Shown here one piece after another: positions 1 through 9,496 of a DNA stretch of 64,000 bases (position 1 is its first letter; every line of letters begins with the position of its first letter). Source of the stretch: Phaeosaccion multiseriatum (taxonomy: Eukaryota > Ochrophyta, other classes); assembly GCA_965112735.1 (NCBI GenBank), contig OZ218952.1:2976001-3040000 (forward strand), given 5' to 3'. The translations under genes were made by a program, and so were the position numbers. A model generated the notes under the pieces. The model did no database searches, was not told the DNA's origin, and worked only from the letters and a program-made list of their open reading frames with translations.

Positions 1-65
1 TGCTCCATCCCCCTCGGACTGTGTCCCGCCCCCCGGCTCACCCGCAACCGGCTGGTCTCCTCCAG

Positions 66-398
66 CGGAGGCCCTTCTCCTCCCCAAGGGAGGAAGCTGG
101 CTGCGAGGTGCGCTCGGGCCCACATACTGTGACCTCCCTCCATGGGCAATCACAGCATCGATGTACAGCACGGCGCCCATCATCTCCCACATGAACGGCA
201 GTGATGGAGAGAGTACATCGATGCTGTGATTGCCCATGGAGGGAGGTCACAGGCTCCATCTGTTGCCGTTCATGTGGGAGATGATGGGCGCCGCGCTGTA
301 CATCGATGCTGTGACTGCCCATGGAGGGAGGTCACAGTATGTGGGCCGGAGCGCACCTTGCAGCCAGCTTCCTCCCTTGGGGAGGAGAAGGGCCTCCG
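66..398. repeat. Imperfect inverted duplication, three related copies
   Basis: Two 135-bp arms (66-200 and 264-398) are reverse complements with only about four mismatches. A third, 40-bp copy (213-252) repeats the right-arm orientation and matches left-arm positions 127-166 exactly. Read in one frame, both long arms encode the same roughly 45-residue peptide (EALLLPKGGSWL...PTYCDLPPWA...); the differences include mild changes (I/V, T/A, S/N). The right arm lies inside the minus-strand ORF 247-717. This is either a recent partial inverted duplication of coding sequence or an assembly foldback; the different short inner copy is harder to explain by a simple foldback. Confidence 0.85.
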
Positions 399-717
399 GT
401 CTGCTGACGTGGCCGTGGGTGAGCAACACAGCCCATCCTCTAGGGAGGGACTTGAGGAAGCGCTCCTGCTGGGTGAGAGCACCTTCGGCTGCGTCGGCCT
501 TGGGCGTGCTGGGGAGTTGGTCATAGATACGAGCTGCAGCTTGTATTAGACGGAGATGGTAGCCCAAATGGCTGGGGGGCACGAACATCTGCACATGAGG
601 GCTGTTGCGAGAGCTGTTTGCGTCATTCGGCGGCGATTGGCCGTGGCGCTCCAGGCGAACGTTACTTTTAGACAACCTGAAGACAATCATCCGAAGGGAG
701 AAAAATACAAAAGGCAC
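247..717 (-). CDS. Possible N-terminal exon of an unrecognised minus-strand gene
   Basis: An ATG-initiated frame of 156 codons opens at 717. It has a basic, hydrophobic N-terminus (MPFVFFSLRMIVFRLSK) that could be a mitochondrial presequence, then a non-repetitive, ordinary-looking stretch (FVPPSHLGYHLRLIQAAARIYDQ). It runs into the right arm of the inverted duplication and stops at 247, so the downstream exons are either beyond the window or were destroyed by the rearrangement. I do not recognise the family. It is divergent from the gene starting at 818, which would place a shared promoter of about 100 bp between them. Confidence 0.35.
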   Translation of the reverse strand: MPFVFFSLRMIVFRLSKSNVRLERHGQSPPNDANSSRNSPHVQMFVPPSHLGYHLRLIQAAARIYDQLPSTPKADAAEGALTQQERFLKSLPRGWAVLLTHGHVSRPEALLLPKGGSWLQGALRPTYCDLPPWAVTASMYSAAPIISHMNGNRWSL

Positions 718-817
718 TTTACGGGTGTTATATAAACCTCTTCTCTTCTTCTCCGCTTCCCTCTTCTAGAGGGGCCCTTGCCCCTTTCCCTCTGAAGGGA
801 GCTTTATTCAACCTGTC

Positions 818-2655
818 ATGTTTGGGGGCGGCAGGGAGAGCAAGAGCAAACATGCGGGCAAGGAGAAGGCCCGCTTGCTGGAGGAAGCGAAGCGACGGAG
901 GGAAGAGAGAGAAGCAAAGAAGAGAAGCCACGCAACCCTGAAGCGAGCGCAGGCACTAATCAGGGGCAGGGTGACCAGAAAACGACTCGGAAAGCAGTGG
1001 AGAGAGGAGCTGGACAAAAAATTGCATGACACTAGCAAGGTCTTGGCCATGCTCCCGGCAGACTCCGGGGTGCTTCCGTTGTCTGCGCTACTTCCCTTCG
1101 TGAGGCTACTCACCTGCCTGCAGCCCAGTGAGGCGGATAGAAGTCGAGTGGTGACTATGTGTGGCTTTCTACTCCCTTCTCTGCTGCTGCTCCAAAGTGA
1201 ACCTGGAGCTGCCGAACAAAGGTCTACATCCTTCTTGCTCTTCAGGATGTGCAACTTATGCCTGAATGTTGCGACGCAGCTGACTCTCGAGAGTCACTTC
1301 CCAACACACAGCGGGGGTATTGATCAGCTGCTCCTGCTCGCCTCCATCCTTGGGAAGAAGAAAGGCGTTGCCCAACGACTGAGCGCGGCTCACCATCACC
1401 CTCGAGTGCTCGGCCTTGTGCAAGTCTGTCTTCGTGTTTGGCTGGGGAGGCACTGTATGGAGCCCAGCGGCGGAGTTGAGGAGGAGGAGGAGGAGGAGGA
1501 GGATGGGGGGGAGAGGGCGGTGGATGGAGATGACACGCCTCAGGCCCTCTCAGGCGTCCGGGCAGATATCGTATCTTTGCTGTTTTCCTTGGCGCTAGGT
1601 TCGGCAGGCTTGGAAGCACCACCATTGCTACCAGCACCACCACCACCACCACCACCACCTCCACCACAATCAGTGCCTCCCAGAGAGCCAGAAAAGGCAG
1701 CGCAATTGCTGTGTGACGCTATAGCCTCTGGGGAGTCTGGGCTGAGCTGCCTGGGCAAGGCTTCCCTCTCTCTCGCCCTTGGAGGGGCAAGATGCGGAGA
1801 GCTGTTGCGAGAACTACCCCCCGGGAGGATGAGTAGCAGCGGATGCTGGCAAGAGCTGGTCGTGCTGTTGATGCAGACATCCCCAAGAGGAGGAGGAGGA
1901 GGAGGAGGAGGAGGAGGAGGAGGAGGAGGAGGAGGAGGAGGGGGAGGGGGTGCAGCAACAGCAGGAGTGGGAGTAGGAGGGGGAGGAGGTACCGATTCGA
2001 CGGGGCTGGGCAAGCCTCTTTGTCCTCTCGGGAAGATTGAGCTTGCCATTGCGGCGTGTAACTGCGCTACGTTCGCGATTCAAGCGGCGCTGCGGCAGGG
2101 AGAGGTGGAGTCTTTGCCGCTGCTCTTCCTGCAAAGGGTATGTCGTAGGCCGAGCAGCATGCCCCTTCAATGCACCTGTGGCATAACGTCTTCTTGAGTC
2201 CAAGTGGAGAGCTAACAGACTTCCCTTTTGCCATTCCGGCCGGCACTTGCTTTTACCCTGGGCACAGGCGAGAGGCTTTCGGCGGTTGCACTGGCGCCGA
2301 GTGGTGCTCTCGGACTGTTCGCGATGCCTGTACTTCATCAGCGTACTCGAACGGCAGTGCAAGGCTGTAGCCACAGCCCCAGCCCCCGCAGTTGGTGATA
2401 CAGCAGCCGAACCGCAAGAGCCGACTGGAGCAGAGCAAGCATCACCCCTGAGCACCCAAGCGGCACTTGACGCCACTCGAGCTCAAGCGAATTACTTGAT
2501 GGCCATGACCAGAAAGGTTAGAGAGCAGCATGCCCCCCGGTGGAGGAGCAGAGAGTGTTGGTCTGTTACAGCCCCTCTTTGGCGCCGACAGCCAAGCCGC
2601 ACACACCTGTCTCCCTTCCTTGTCCTTGGCTCTTGTCCTCCCTCATGGCGTGTTG

Positions 2656-2697
<42 letters not shown>

Positions 2698-4222
2698 CCT
2701 CTTTTCTCACCACCAGGCCATGGGTCAGTCCTTCTTGATGATGGAGGGCTGGAAGGCCGTGGTGGACATGGGGTCGCGGCGGTGTGGAGACAAGACCTTG
2801 TATCAAACGTGCAAGACGGAGCTGGAGGATCAAATGAGGCGCTGCAAGCAGGCCAAGATCGACGCTGTCAAGCATCAGCGATCGCTACGGGCGATGAGAA
2901 GAAAGATGGCTGCAATGTCGCCTGCTCGCCCGGGTCAAGGAGGACCAGGGGGGGATGGGGAGGTAGGGGGGGGAGATGGTTTGGCCGGAGGTGGGGAGAG
3001 CGTGGTGGTGAGCAAACTCAGTGAGGAAGAGCGACGCAAGAGAAGAGCTCGCACCCGCAGACGCAGGGAGGCAGAGGCAGCGGCAGCGCTTGTTGGGAAG
3101 CAGAGAACATCTGCGGAGGAAGAGCGGAGGCTTGAGGACCCACACTACCGGGTGAGGCGCTTCCGCCTCTTAGAAAGGAGAGCTGTGCGGCAAATGGAGG
3201 AGGCAGAGGCCCGAGCTGGGGAACACAGAAGAGAGGTCCAACGAGCGACGGAGGAGAGGGCAGTCGCGGCCACCGAGGATTGGAGGAAGGGTACGGAGGA
3301 GGTGGTGAGACTGCAGGAGAGGACCAAGAAAGCGGTAGAGAGGCTTTTGAGGGAGGAGGAGAGGCTGGCGAGACGGCGGCTGAAGCTCGAAGAGGAGAAG
3401 GAAGAGGAGGAAAGACGCAGAGCAAAGGAGGCGAGGAGGGAGAAGAAACGAGAGGCCAGGCTTCGATGCGAGAAGGATGGTGGGGTGCTTGGGGAGGATG
3501 GTGGTGATGAAGATGATGAAGATAGTGAGGGGTTCAGCGATGAGTATGATAGCGATGACTGGAGTAGTGGCGAGGAAGAGAATGGGCAAGGAGGGGAAGA
3601 ACAGGAATGGGACGAGGTGCCTGCGAACCCTTTGTTGGAGCCTCAATGGCTGAGAGGAGTGGAGGTTGTGATTGACGGGCAAGAGCTCTGGGCGTTGCAG
3701 CAGCAGCAGGAGGAGGAGGAGGGGTGGGGGAAGATGGGCAGTAGGAGCAGCAGCGTCAGCAGCACCAGCACCAGCACCACCACGAGAACAAAGAATACTC
3801 AGTCCGTTCTCGAGACGTGTTTGCTATACTACGACCCGCAGGCTCTGCTGCCTCGCGTCAGGCCTCCACGTGCCGTGGTGGCCGTGCCCCAGACACTCAT
3901 GCCACTCCCAGACGCTGAGGAAGAGGGCGGCCCCAGAGGCCTTCTGGTGCGGCTACAGGCAAGGGGAAGGCTCTTGCCAATAGACGTCGGAGGCGGAGGG
4001 GGAGGGAGGGGGGAAGGGAAGGATGATGATGCTGCTGCTGCTGCTCTTGCTCTGCTTGCAGCACGATGCGGGAAGGAGGGGAGCAATTTGGTGACCAATC
4101 GGACCCTCAATCGTGCGGCTTTGTACAGGCACATTCTGTCCGGCACATTGAATGCTTCACAGGCTTACGGGAGGCTTCAGCGCTACGCCGTACGGGGCCA
4201 GGACTTCCTCCCCTTGGACTGA
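818..4222 (+). CDS. IQ-motif/coiled-coil protein with UBE3/UPL-like N-terminus, no HECT domain
   Basis: Three exons, 818-2137, 2268-2516 and 2717-4222, join in phase 0 and give about 1,024 residues. The start MFGGGRESKSKHAGKEK followed by an IQ-like helix (residues about 40-61, ATLKRAQALIRGRVTRKR) resembles the N-terminus of UBE3B/UBE3C/UPL6-7 HECT ubiquitin ligases, and a helical region follows. Exon 1 has Glu, Pro and Gly runs. Exon 3 carries a long charged coiled coil (about 625-775), an acidic patch and an unrecognised C-terminus (LYRHILSGTLNASQAYGRL). No HECT domain or catalytic Cys region is present before the stop at 4220-4222, so ligase activity is not expected. The UBE3 resemblance is inference; it could be a general IQ scaffold protein. 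Intron 2 ends in a (CT)n tract before its acceptor. Confidence 0.7.
1638..1995 (+). repeat. Coding triplet repeats (CCA)n and (GGA)n
   Basis: A CCA/CCT run at about 1638-1670 encodes polyproline, and a (GGA)n run at about 1889-1950 encodes about 25 consecutive glycines in exon 1 of the gene starting at 818. Both are in frame and do not interrupt the ORF. Confidence 0.9.
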
Positions 4223-4556
4223 GGCGCACCTTGGACTGAGGCGAGTTGAGGACTCGAGAAGGGGGGTTGAGGTACCTGCTCCCCTCCCCTTGGCCTGAGG
4301 CGACTTGAGAGCAGCGCCGGGGAGGGTACAAGCTCATTGGAGTGAGGCGATTGGGGTGGAAGGGGTGATCGCTCACACCCCCCCCCCTTGACCTGAGACG
4401 ACGGAGATCAGTGCGGGAAAGGCGATGATAACTAAGGACTGAGACGACTTTGAGAGCAGCGCGGGAGGGGCGTGGTGCTCATTGAACTGAGGCGACTTAA
4501 GAGGGGGTTGGGGGGGCTCAGCCATACTTGCTCCCTCCCCTTGCACTGAAACGTCA
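4212..4556. repeat. Degenerate tandem repeat beginning at a stop codon
   Basis: Eight diverged copies of a core like TTGGACTGAGGCGACTT recur near 4214, 4231, 4290, 4336, 4388, 4431, 4481 and 4541, mostly about 50 bp apart. Several copies share a following GAGAGCAGCGCGGGA. The first copy contains the TGA stop of the preceding gene. The rest of this gap, up to the RFC1 3' end, is AT-rich and probably 3'UTR; I see no further gene in it. Confidence 0.75.
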
Positions 4557-4773
4557 AAGCTCATGTGCCGCAGCGCCTCCTTGGTGGAGGAATTGCTCTC
4601 TCCCAGATGGTATGAGACGCACATGTATACGCTTAGGGTTGACCCTTTTGTAAAAGAGTACCGGTTAGTAACTCTTTCTTTTTATCAAATTTTTTTTAAA
4701 AAATGGACTGAGAGAAACAATGCCTACGCGGTACCGGTAGCTGCAGCATTCGCTCACTCACTTCACTGCTCTT

Positions 4774-7663
4774 TCACTTATTGGCTTGGACGGGAGACTT
4801 GCCCTTGCCCTTGGCCTTGGTGGTGGTCTTCTTTGCCTTGGCAGGGGTCTTGCTGCTGGCCTTACCCTTGGCAGGGGTCTTGGCCTTCCCCGCCCCCTTG
4901 CCCCCCTTGACTATCCCCTTGAGATCATCAAGCGTCAACGCCTCCTCCTCGTCATCCGACACCTCCAGCACGGCTGCGTCGTCCTCGTCCGCCTCACCGT
5001 TGCCCTCCTCGAGTAGGGCCAGCGTCCTTTTTGTGGGCTTCTTCTTTTTCGTGACCTTCAAAAACCTGTTGTGTGTATGTGTACGTGAGCATTGTGAGCA
5101 AGCCAGCAAGGAATGGAGAAGAGAGGCCTGAGTCAAACGAACGTATCGCTCCCTTGGAAGAGACAGACAGACTGCAGGGGGGAGATGGGTAGGAGCACAC
5201 ATCGCTTGCCTCATCTCTCTCTCTCTCTCTCTCTCTCTCGACTGTTCTTTCCATCATTCAAAGCACTCACTTCTCCACCACTGCGAGTGCCTGGCTCTTG
5301 TGCGGTCTTGCGTTGTACAGCCTCGTGAAGGCCGCCTTGGTCTTGGAGTCAATGCTCTTCATCACGTCCTCCTCCTTGGGGTTAAGCCGCACCTGAAACT
5401 CCGGCAGCAGCTCAAACAAGTCGTCCCTGGACAGGCCGTACTCATCCAACAGCTCCATCGTCCTCTCTGCCGCATCGCCGCCCCCCTCCTTGAGTGGGCG
5501 GAACAGTCTCTGCGTGAGCGCAGGGATGTACGCCCCTCGAATAGCTGTCCTGTCCCCACTCACACGTGCGTTCATGTGTGTGCTGAGCTCCCCTAGGAGA
5601 CGCTTGCGCTTGCCTTGGGCGCTGTTCTTGCCGAACCAGGCCGGGAAGCTGGGGAAACCCATCGAGCCTCGGCCGCTGTGAACGCCCACTCGGCAGTTGA
5701 GGGCAGCGTGGGCCGGCAGGAGCTCCCAGTGCTGATTGGCGCCCTGAATCATGTTGCTCAGGATGTCGCAGTCGCTGTGAGTGAGTGAGGGAGGTAGGGA
5801 GGTAGGGAGGTAGGGAGGGATGCAAGGAGGGAAGGTATGGGGGGGGGGCAAGTAGACGTTAGCACGAAGTACTACGGAGAGCAAAAAAAAAAAAAAAGGA
5901 GGGTAAAAAGAGATGGAGATACGACCGCACACAAGGCGGGGGGAAGGGGGTGGTGGAAGGGCCCCAACCCAATTCCGGGCCACCCTTGTTCGTCCTCTTC
6001 ACTCCCCTCCCCTCCCCTTCCCTAGTGTAGACACGGCCCGCCCTAACTCACTCACTCACTCACTCACCCACTCATTCACTCACCTCACAGCCTCGGACGC
6101 TTTGACGGTGATGGCCATTTGCTCGGCCTTGTGCTGTGGGGGGAGCTTGCTCAAGCACTCGAGGTAGTGTTGCTGCACGAAGAGGGGGATGAGCTGGTAG
6201 TCGGAGAAGAAGGCGTCCAAGCGTGTCTTCAAGGGCTTGCGGCCGAAGCCATTGAGGACGATGCGTGCCGCTTCGAAGCCGCTCACTCGCTGCATTTCAT
6301 CCTTGTTGATTGCCACCAGGCCTTGTTGGTGAGTGAGGTGGTGATACGGGCCAAGGGGGGTGGTGGTGGTGGTGGTGGTGGTGGTGGTGGTGGTGTTGGT
6401 GGTGTTGGTGGTGGTGAAGAAGAAGAAGAAGAAGAAGAAGAAGAAGAAGAAGAAGAAGAAGAAGAAGAAGAAGAAGAAGAAGAAGAAGAAGAAGAAGAAG
6501 AGGAGGAGGAGGAGGAGGAGGAGGAGGAGGAGGAGGAGGAGGAGGAGGAGGGGGGGGGGGGGGGGGGGGGGGAAATCAAGCTAGTTTAAAGTGGGCCGGA
6601 ACAAGGCAGCGAAAAGGGAGACACCGCATGGCGCTCCGATTTCGATAAGCAAACAAAAAAAGCCTCCAGCATCCAAAGTGGCGCGGCCTGGCCTCCTGCA
6701 AGTCAAAGTGCCTTTCAGCAGCCCTCCGCCCCCCCTCCCTCGCTCGCAATGGACGCTCGCAACGCAAACGCAGGGCAACAACAACAACGACTAAGTCGAC
6801 TCACTCAGTCAACTAATCACCAAGGACTCAGTCAACTCACTCACTCCTCACTCAATCCCTCACTCACCCTCCTTGACGCCTTTGTAGTTCATGGGCTTGG
6901 AGCTCGTGGCCCACATCTGCATCGCATTGAGGCATTGGCGAATGTCGTTTCCACAGCTCTCTGCAAGCATTTCGGCTGCATTCTCCTCCAACGCGAGGCC
7001 CTGGCTGTCCGCCACCACCACCAGCCGCTTGGCAATCATGCCCTTCTGCGGCCGCTTAAACCGCATGTCGTAGCAGTGGTTGGCCAGGCTGCGTACCTTG
7101 ACGGCCTGACGGTCGTTACAAATGGCAATGATGGGCACTTTCGCCTTCTTGATGAGGCTAATGAGCTCGGGAATGCCGCCTCGGTCATTGCCGCTCATAC
7201 CGTCCACTTCATCCATAATCACCACGCTTCCCTTCCTCTCCCCTTCTCCCCCATCACCTCCACCCTGCTTGCCTGCTCCACAGTCGAGAACCGTGTTGCC
7301 AAGCACTTTTTCCCTCAGCTCATCGTGCAACATCTTCTTGTTGCGCGTATCCGACGCGTTCAGCTCGAGCACGTGATAGCCAAGCGCCTTGCACACCACA
7401 GCCGCCGTGGAGGACTTGCCAATCCCCGGAGGGCCCGAGATGAGTGTCGCTTTGGCCCCCGGGTTGTCCTTCCCCGAGGGGGGCTCTCGAGTCTTGGATA
7501 CATGGTGGGCTCTCCAGTTCTTGAGCCAAGCAGTGAGCTTGCGCACGCCGTCTTGATTGCCCAGCACGTCCGCCGGTACCTGAGGCTTGAATCGATCGGC
7601 CCACAGCTGCCCTGCTCGGTCGTCCGTGACGAGCTTGGAAGGGTCGCTCTGCGCCTTCTTACC

Positions 7664-7701
<38 letters not shown>

Positions 7702-9322
7702 CGGCTGGCTTCTTCTTGGGTTGCGCTCCGTACGGATTGGCGGCGGGCTTCTTGGCTATCGCTCCGTAAGGATTGGCGACGGGCTTCTTACTGGGGCTTG
7801 CTGGCTTGGGCTTGGGCTTGCTGCTGCCCCCCCCGCCTTGGGCGTCCTCCTTGGCTTTGCTGTCACTGAGCATCTTGAAGAGGTCGTCCTCGCTGATGAC
7901 CTTGGTGCCGTGCTTCTGCGCTTTGTTGTACTTGGAGCCCTCCTCAGGGGGGCGGCCATCGTCCAGCACAGAGCCTAGCAGGAGATAGGATGTTCTGCCG
8001 CTCACCTTTGCACGCACGAACAAGGAGGGAGGGAGGGAGGGAGGGAGGGAGGGAAGGAAATGACAAGATATTCACATGTGCTCATCGTCGTAATGAAGAG
8101 GAAGGACGGTGGGGGGGGGGGGGGGGCTGCACGTCAATCAGACAACAGCCCCAAAGCGTAGGCTGGAGAACGTCAAGACGCAGGAGAGAGCTCTCTAGAG
8201 AGCACTCTCACTCGCTCGCTCGTATCTACTCGATTCTTCCTTCCTACCCACCTGCTTGGTGCACTTCCCCCCGTACTCCTTGAAGATATCCTCTGCTTCG
8301 TCCCTGGTGAGGGACTCCAGCACACCGCTCACCACCAGAGTCTTGCCGGTGAAGCACCCGGTGGCACCCTGGGGAACCTTCTTCTGGCCGTGCTTGGGCG
8401 GCGTATTGCGCTCTCCTCCAAAACTCTGCCACGGAGCAGCCTTTGGCTTGGGCTTGGGTGTCTCCTCGCTCTTGCTCTTGCTCGTGTTGGACGCTGATTT
8501 GTTGTTGTCGCCATCGTCGCTGTCGTCCATAACCTCAACGACCGGTGACTTTGCCGCTGACTTGGTTGGGCTCATCTTCCCGCCTGCCGTCTTGGCTCGT
8601 TTGGGGGCTGAGCGCACCTGATAAGAAAAGAGACGAACAAGGTGCAGAGCAAAAGAGAGAGAGGGAGAGAGAGAGAGGAGTGGTTAGGGCGCTGCGTGGG
8701 CCTTACCGTAGCGACATTCCGTACTCCTCGTCCGTTCACCTCGTCATCGCCCATGTTGTCGTCTTCCTCGTCACCCCCCTTTCCCTCTGGCTCGAAGTCA
8801 TCGTCGTCATCGTCGTTGTCTGACTCGATGATGGTCCTCTTTCTCGTGGTCTTCTTCTTGGTTGCTCCCCCGGCCTCTTCGTCACTTGACACGCTAATAA
8901 CATCCTCCTTCTTGGCCTTGCTACTGCTGAGTGGAGCGTGGCAAAGGAAGTCAACGTGAGGATGGTCAGAGTCATGGTCAGAGCGCAAGTGCAAGAGGCA
9001 TGGGAAACGAAGGGGGACGAGAGGGTGCGCTCGTGCTCCCTTAATAATCTCTTCCCCCATTCAGTTCCGTCCAACCCACGAACTAGAGCCATGAACAGAG
9101 AAGAGACAAGATCCTTCCCAGCACAGAGAAGATGGCATATGCCTACCTTGCCGTCTTTGTCGCTGCATCTCCCCGTGCCGCGGCGTCCTTCTTCTTGGAG
9201 GGTGTGCTACTTGAGCCCTTATTTGCCTTACCACCCGACCCTGAGGAAGCCGCGCCCGGCGTCGCCGCCTCCTTTTTGGCTTTGTCGACCGGCTTCTGCT
9301 TGAAGAAGTTGCGAATATCCAT
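4774..9322 (-). CDS. Replication factor C large subunit (RFC1)
   Basis: RFC1 is the large subunit of the nuclear clamp loader that opens PCNA and loads it on primer-template DNA. Seven exons: 9322-9147, 8926-8707, 8617-8252, 8005-6868, 6321-6084, 5774-5271 and 5065-4774. They join in frame and give about 977 residues. The start MDIRNFF is the family's PCNA-binding N-terminus. A BRCT domain lies at about 214-290 (TGCFTGKTLVVSG, split by intron 3). Walker A is LISGPPGIGKSS (about 442) and Walker B is VVIMDEVDG (about 517). The C-terminal RFC1 domain (FFSDYQLIPLFVQ, KTKAAFTRLYN) is present, followed by a basic Lys/Ala-rich tail. The second-exon acceptor is ambiguous by 3 nt. Intron 4 holds a very large compound repeat. 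It is divergent from the epimerase gene. Confidence 0.97.
6358..6572 (+). repeat. Compound (GGT)n(GAA)n(GAG)n(G)n tract in RFC1 intron 4
   Basis: Continuous repeat: GGT units about 6358-6415, GAA units about 6416-6500, GAG units about 6501-6550, then about 22 consecutive G. It sits wholly inside the 546-nt intron between RFC1 exons 4 and 5 (6867-6322). On the RFC1 coding strand it is pyrimidine-rich, but it does not abut the acceptor. The long open frames through it on both strands are repeat artefacts. Confidence 0.95.
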
Positions 9323-9496
9323 CGCTCACACCCCCGCGTCTCCACAAAACAGAGAGAGCAAAGGGATCGCGAGGCTTGAATTCAAGAGGGATGGCAACCA
9401 ATGGCGCGGCGGCCACGCAACTAGCACTACTGCTTACGCGCATTTCCATGTCACATTCGATTTCCCGATTCCTATCCTCCCTTGCAACAATAAAGC
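9323..9496. promoter_or_regulatory. Divergent intergenic region RFC1 / epimerase
   Basis: 174 bp separate the two start codons, so promoters and 5'UTRs of both genes must fit here or overlap. I see no clear TATA box. A shared bidirectional promoter is inferred from spacing only. Confidence 0.4.

Noticed and set aside
1540-2049. 169-codon minus-strand frame rich in Pro
   Set aside because: Antisense shadow of the (GGA)n and (CCA)n repeats in the spliced gene at 818.
6119-6589. Frames of polyGlu, polySer and polyLys through the RFC1 intron repeat
   Set aside because: Products of the GAA/GAG tract, which lies in an intron whose flanking exons join in frame.
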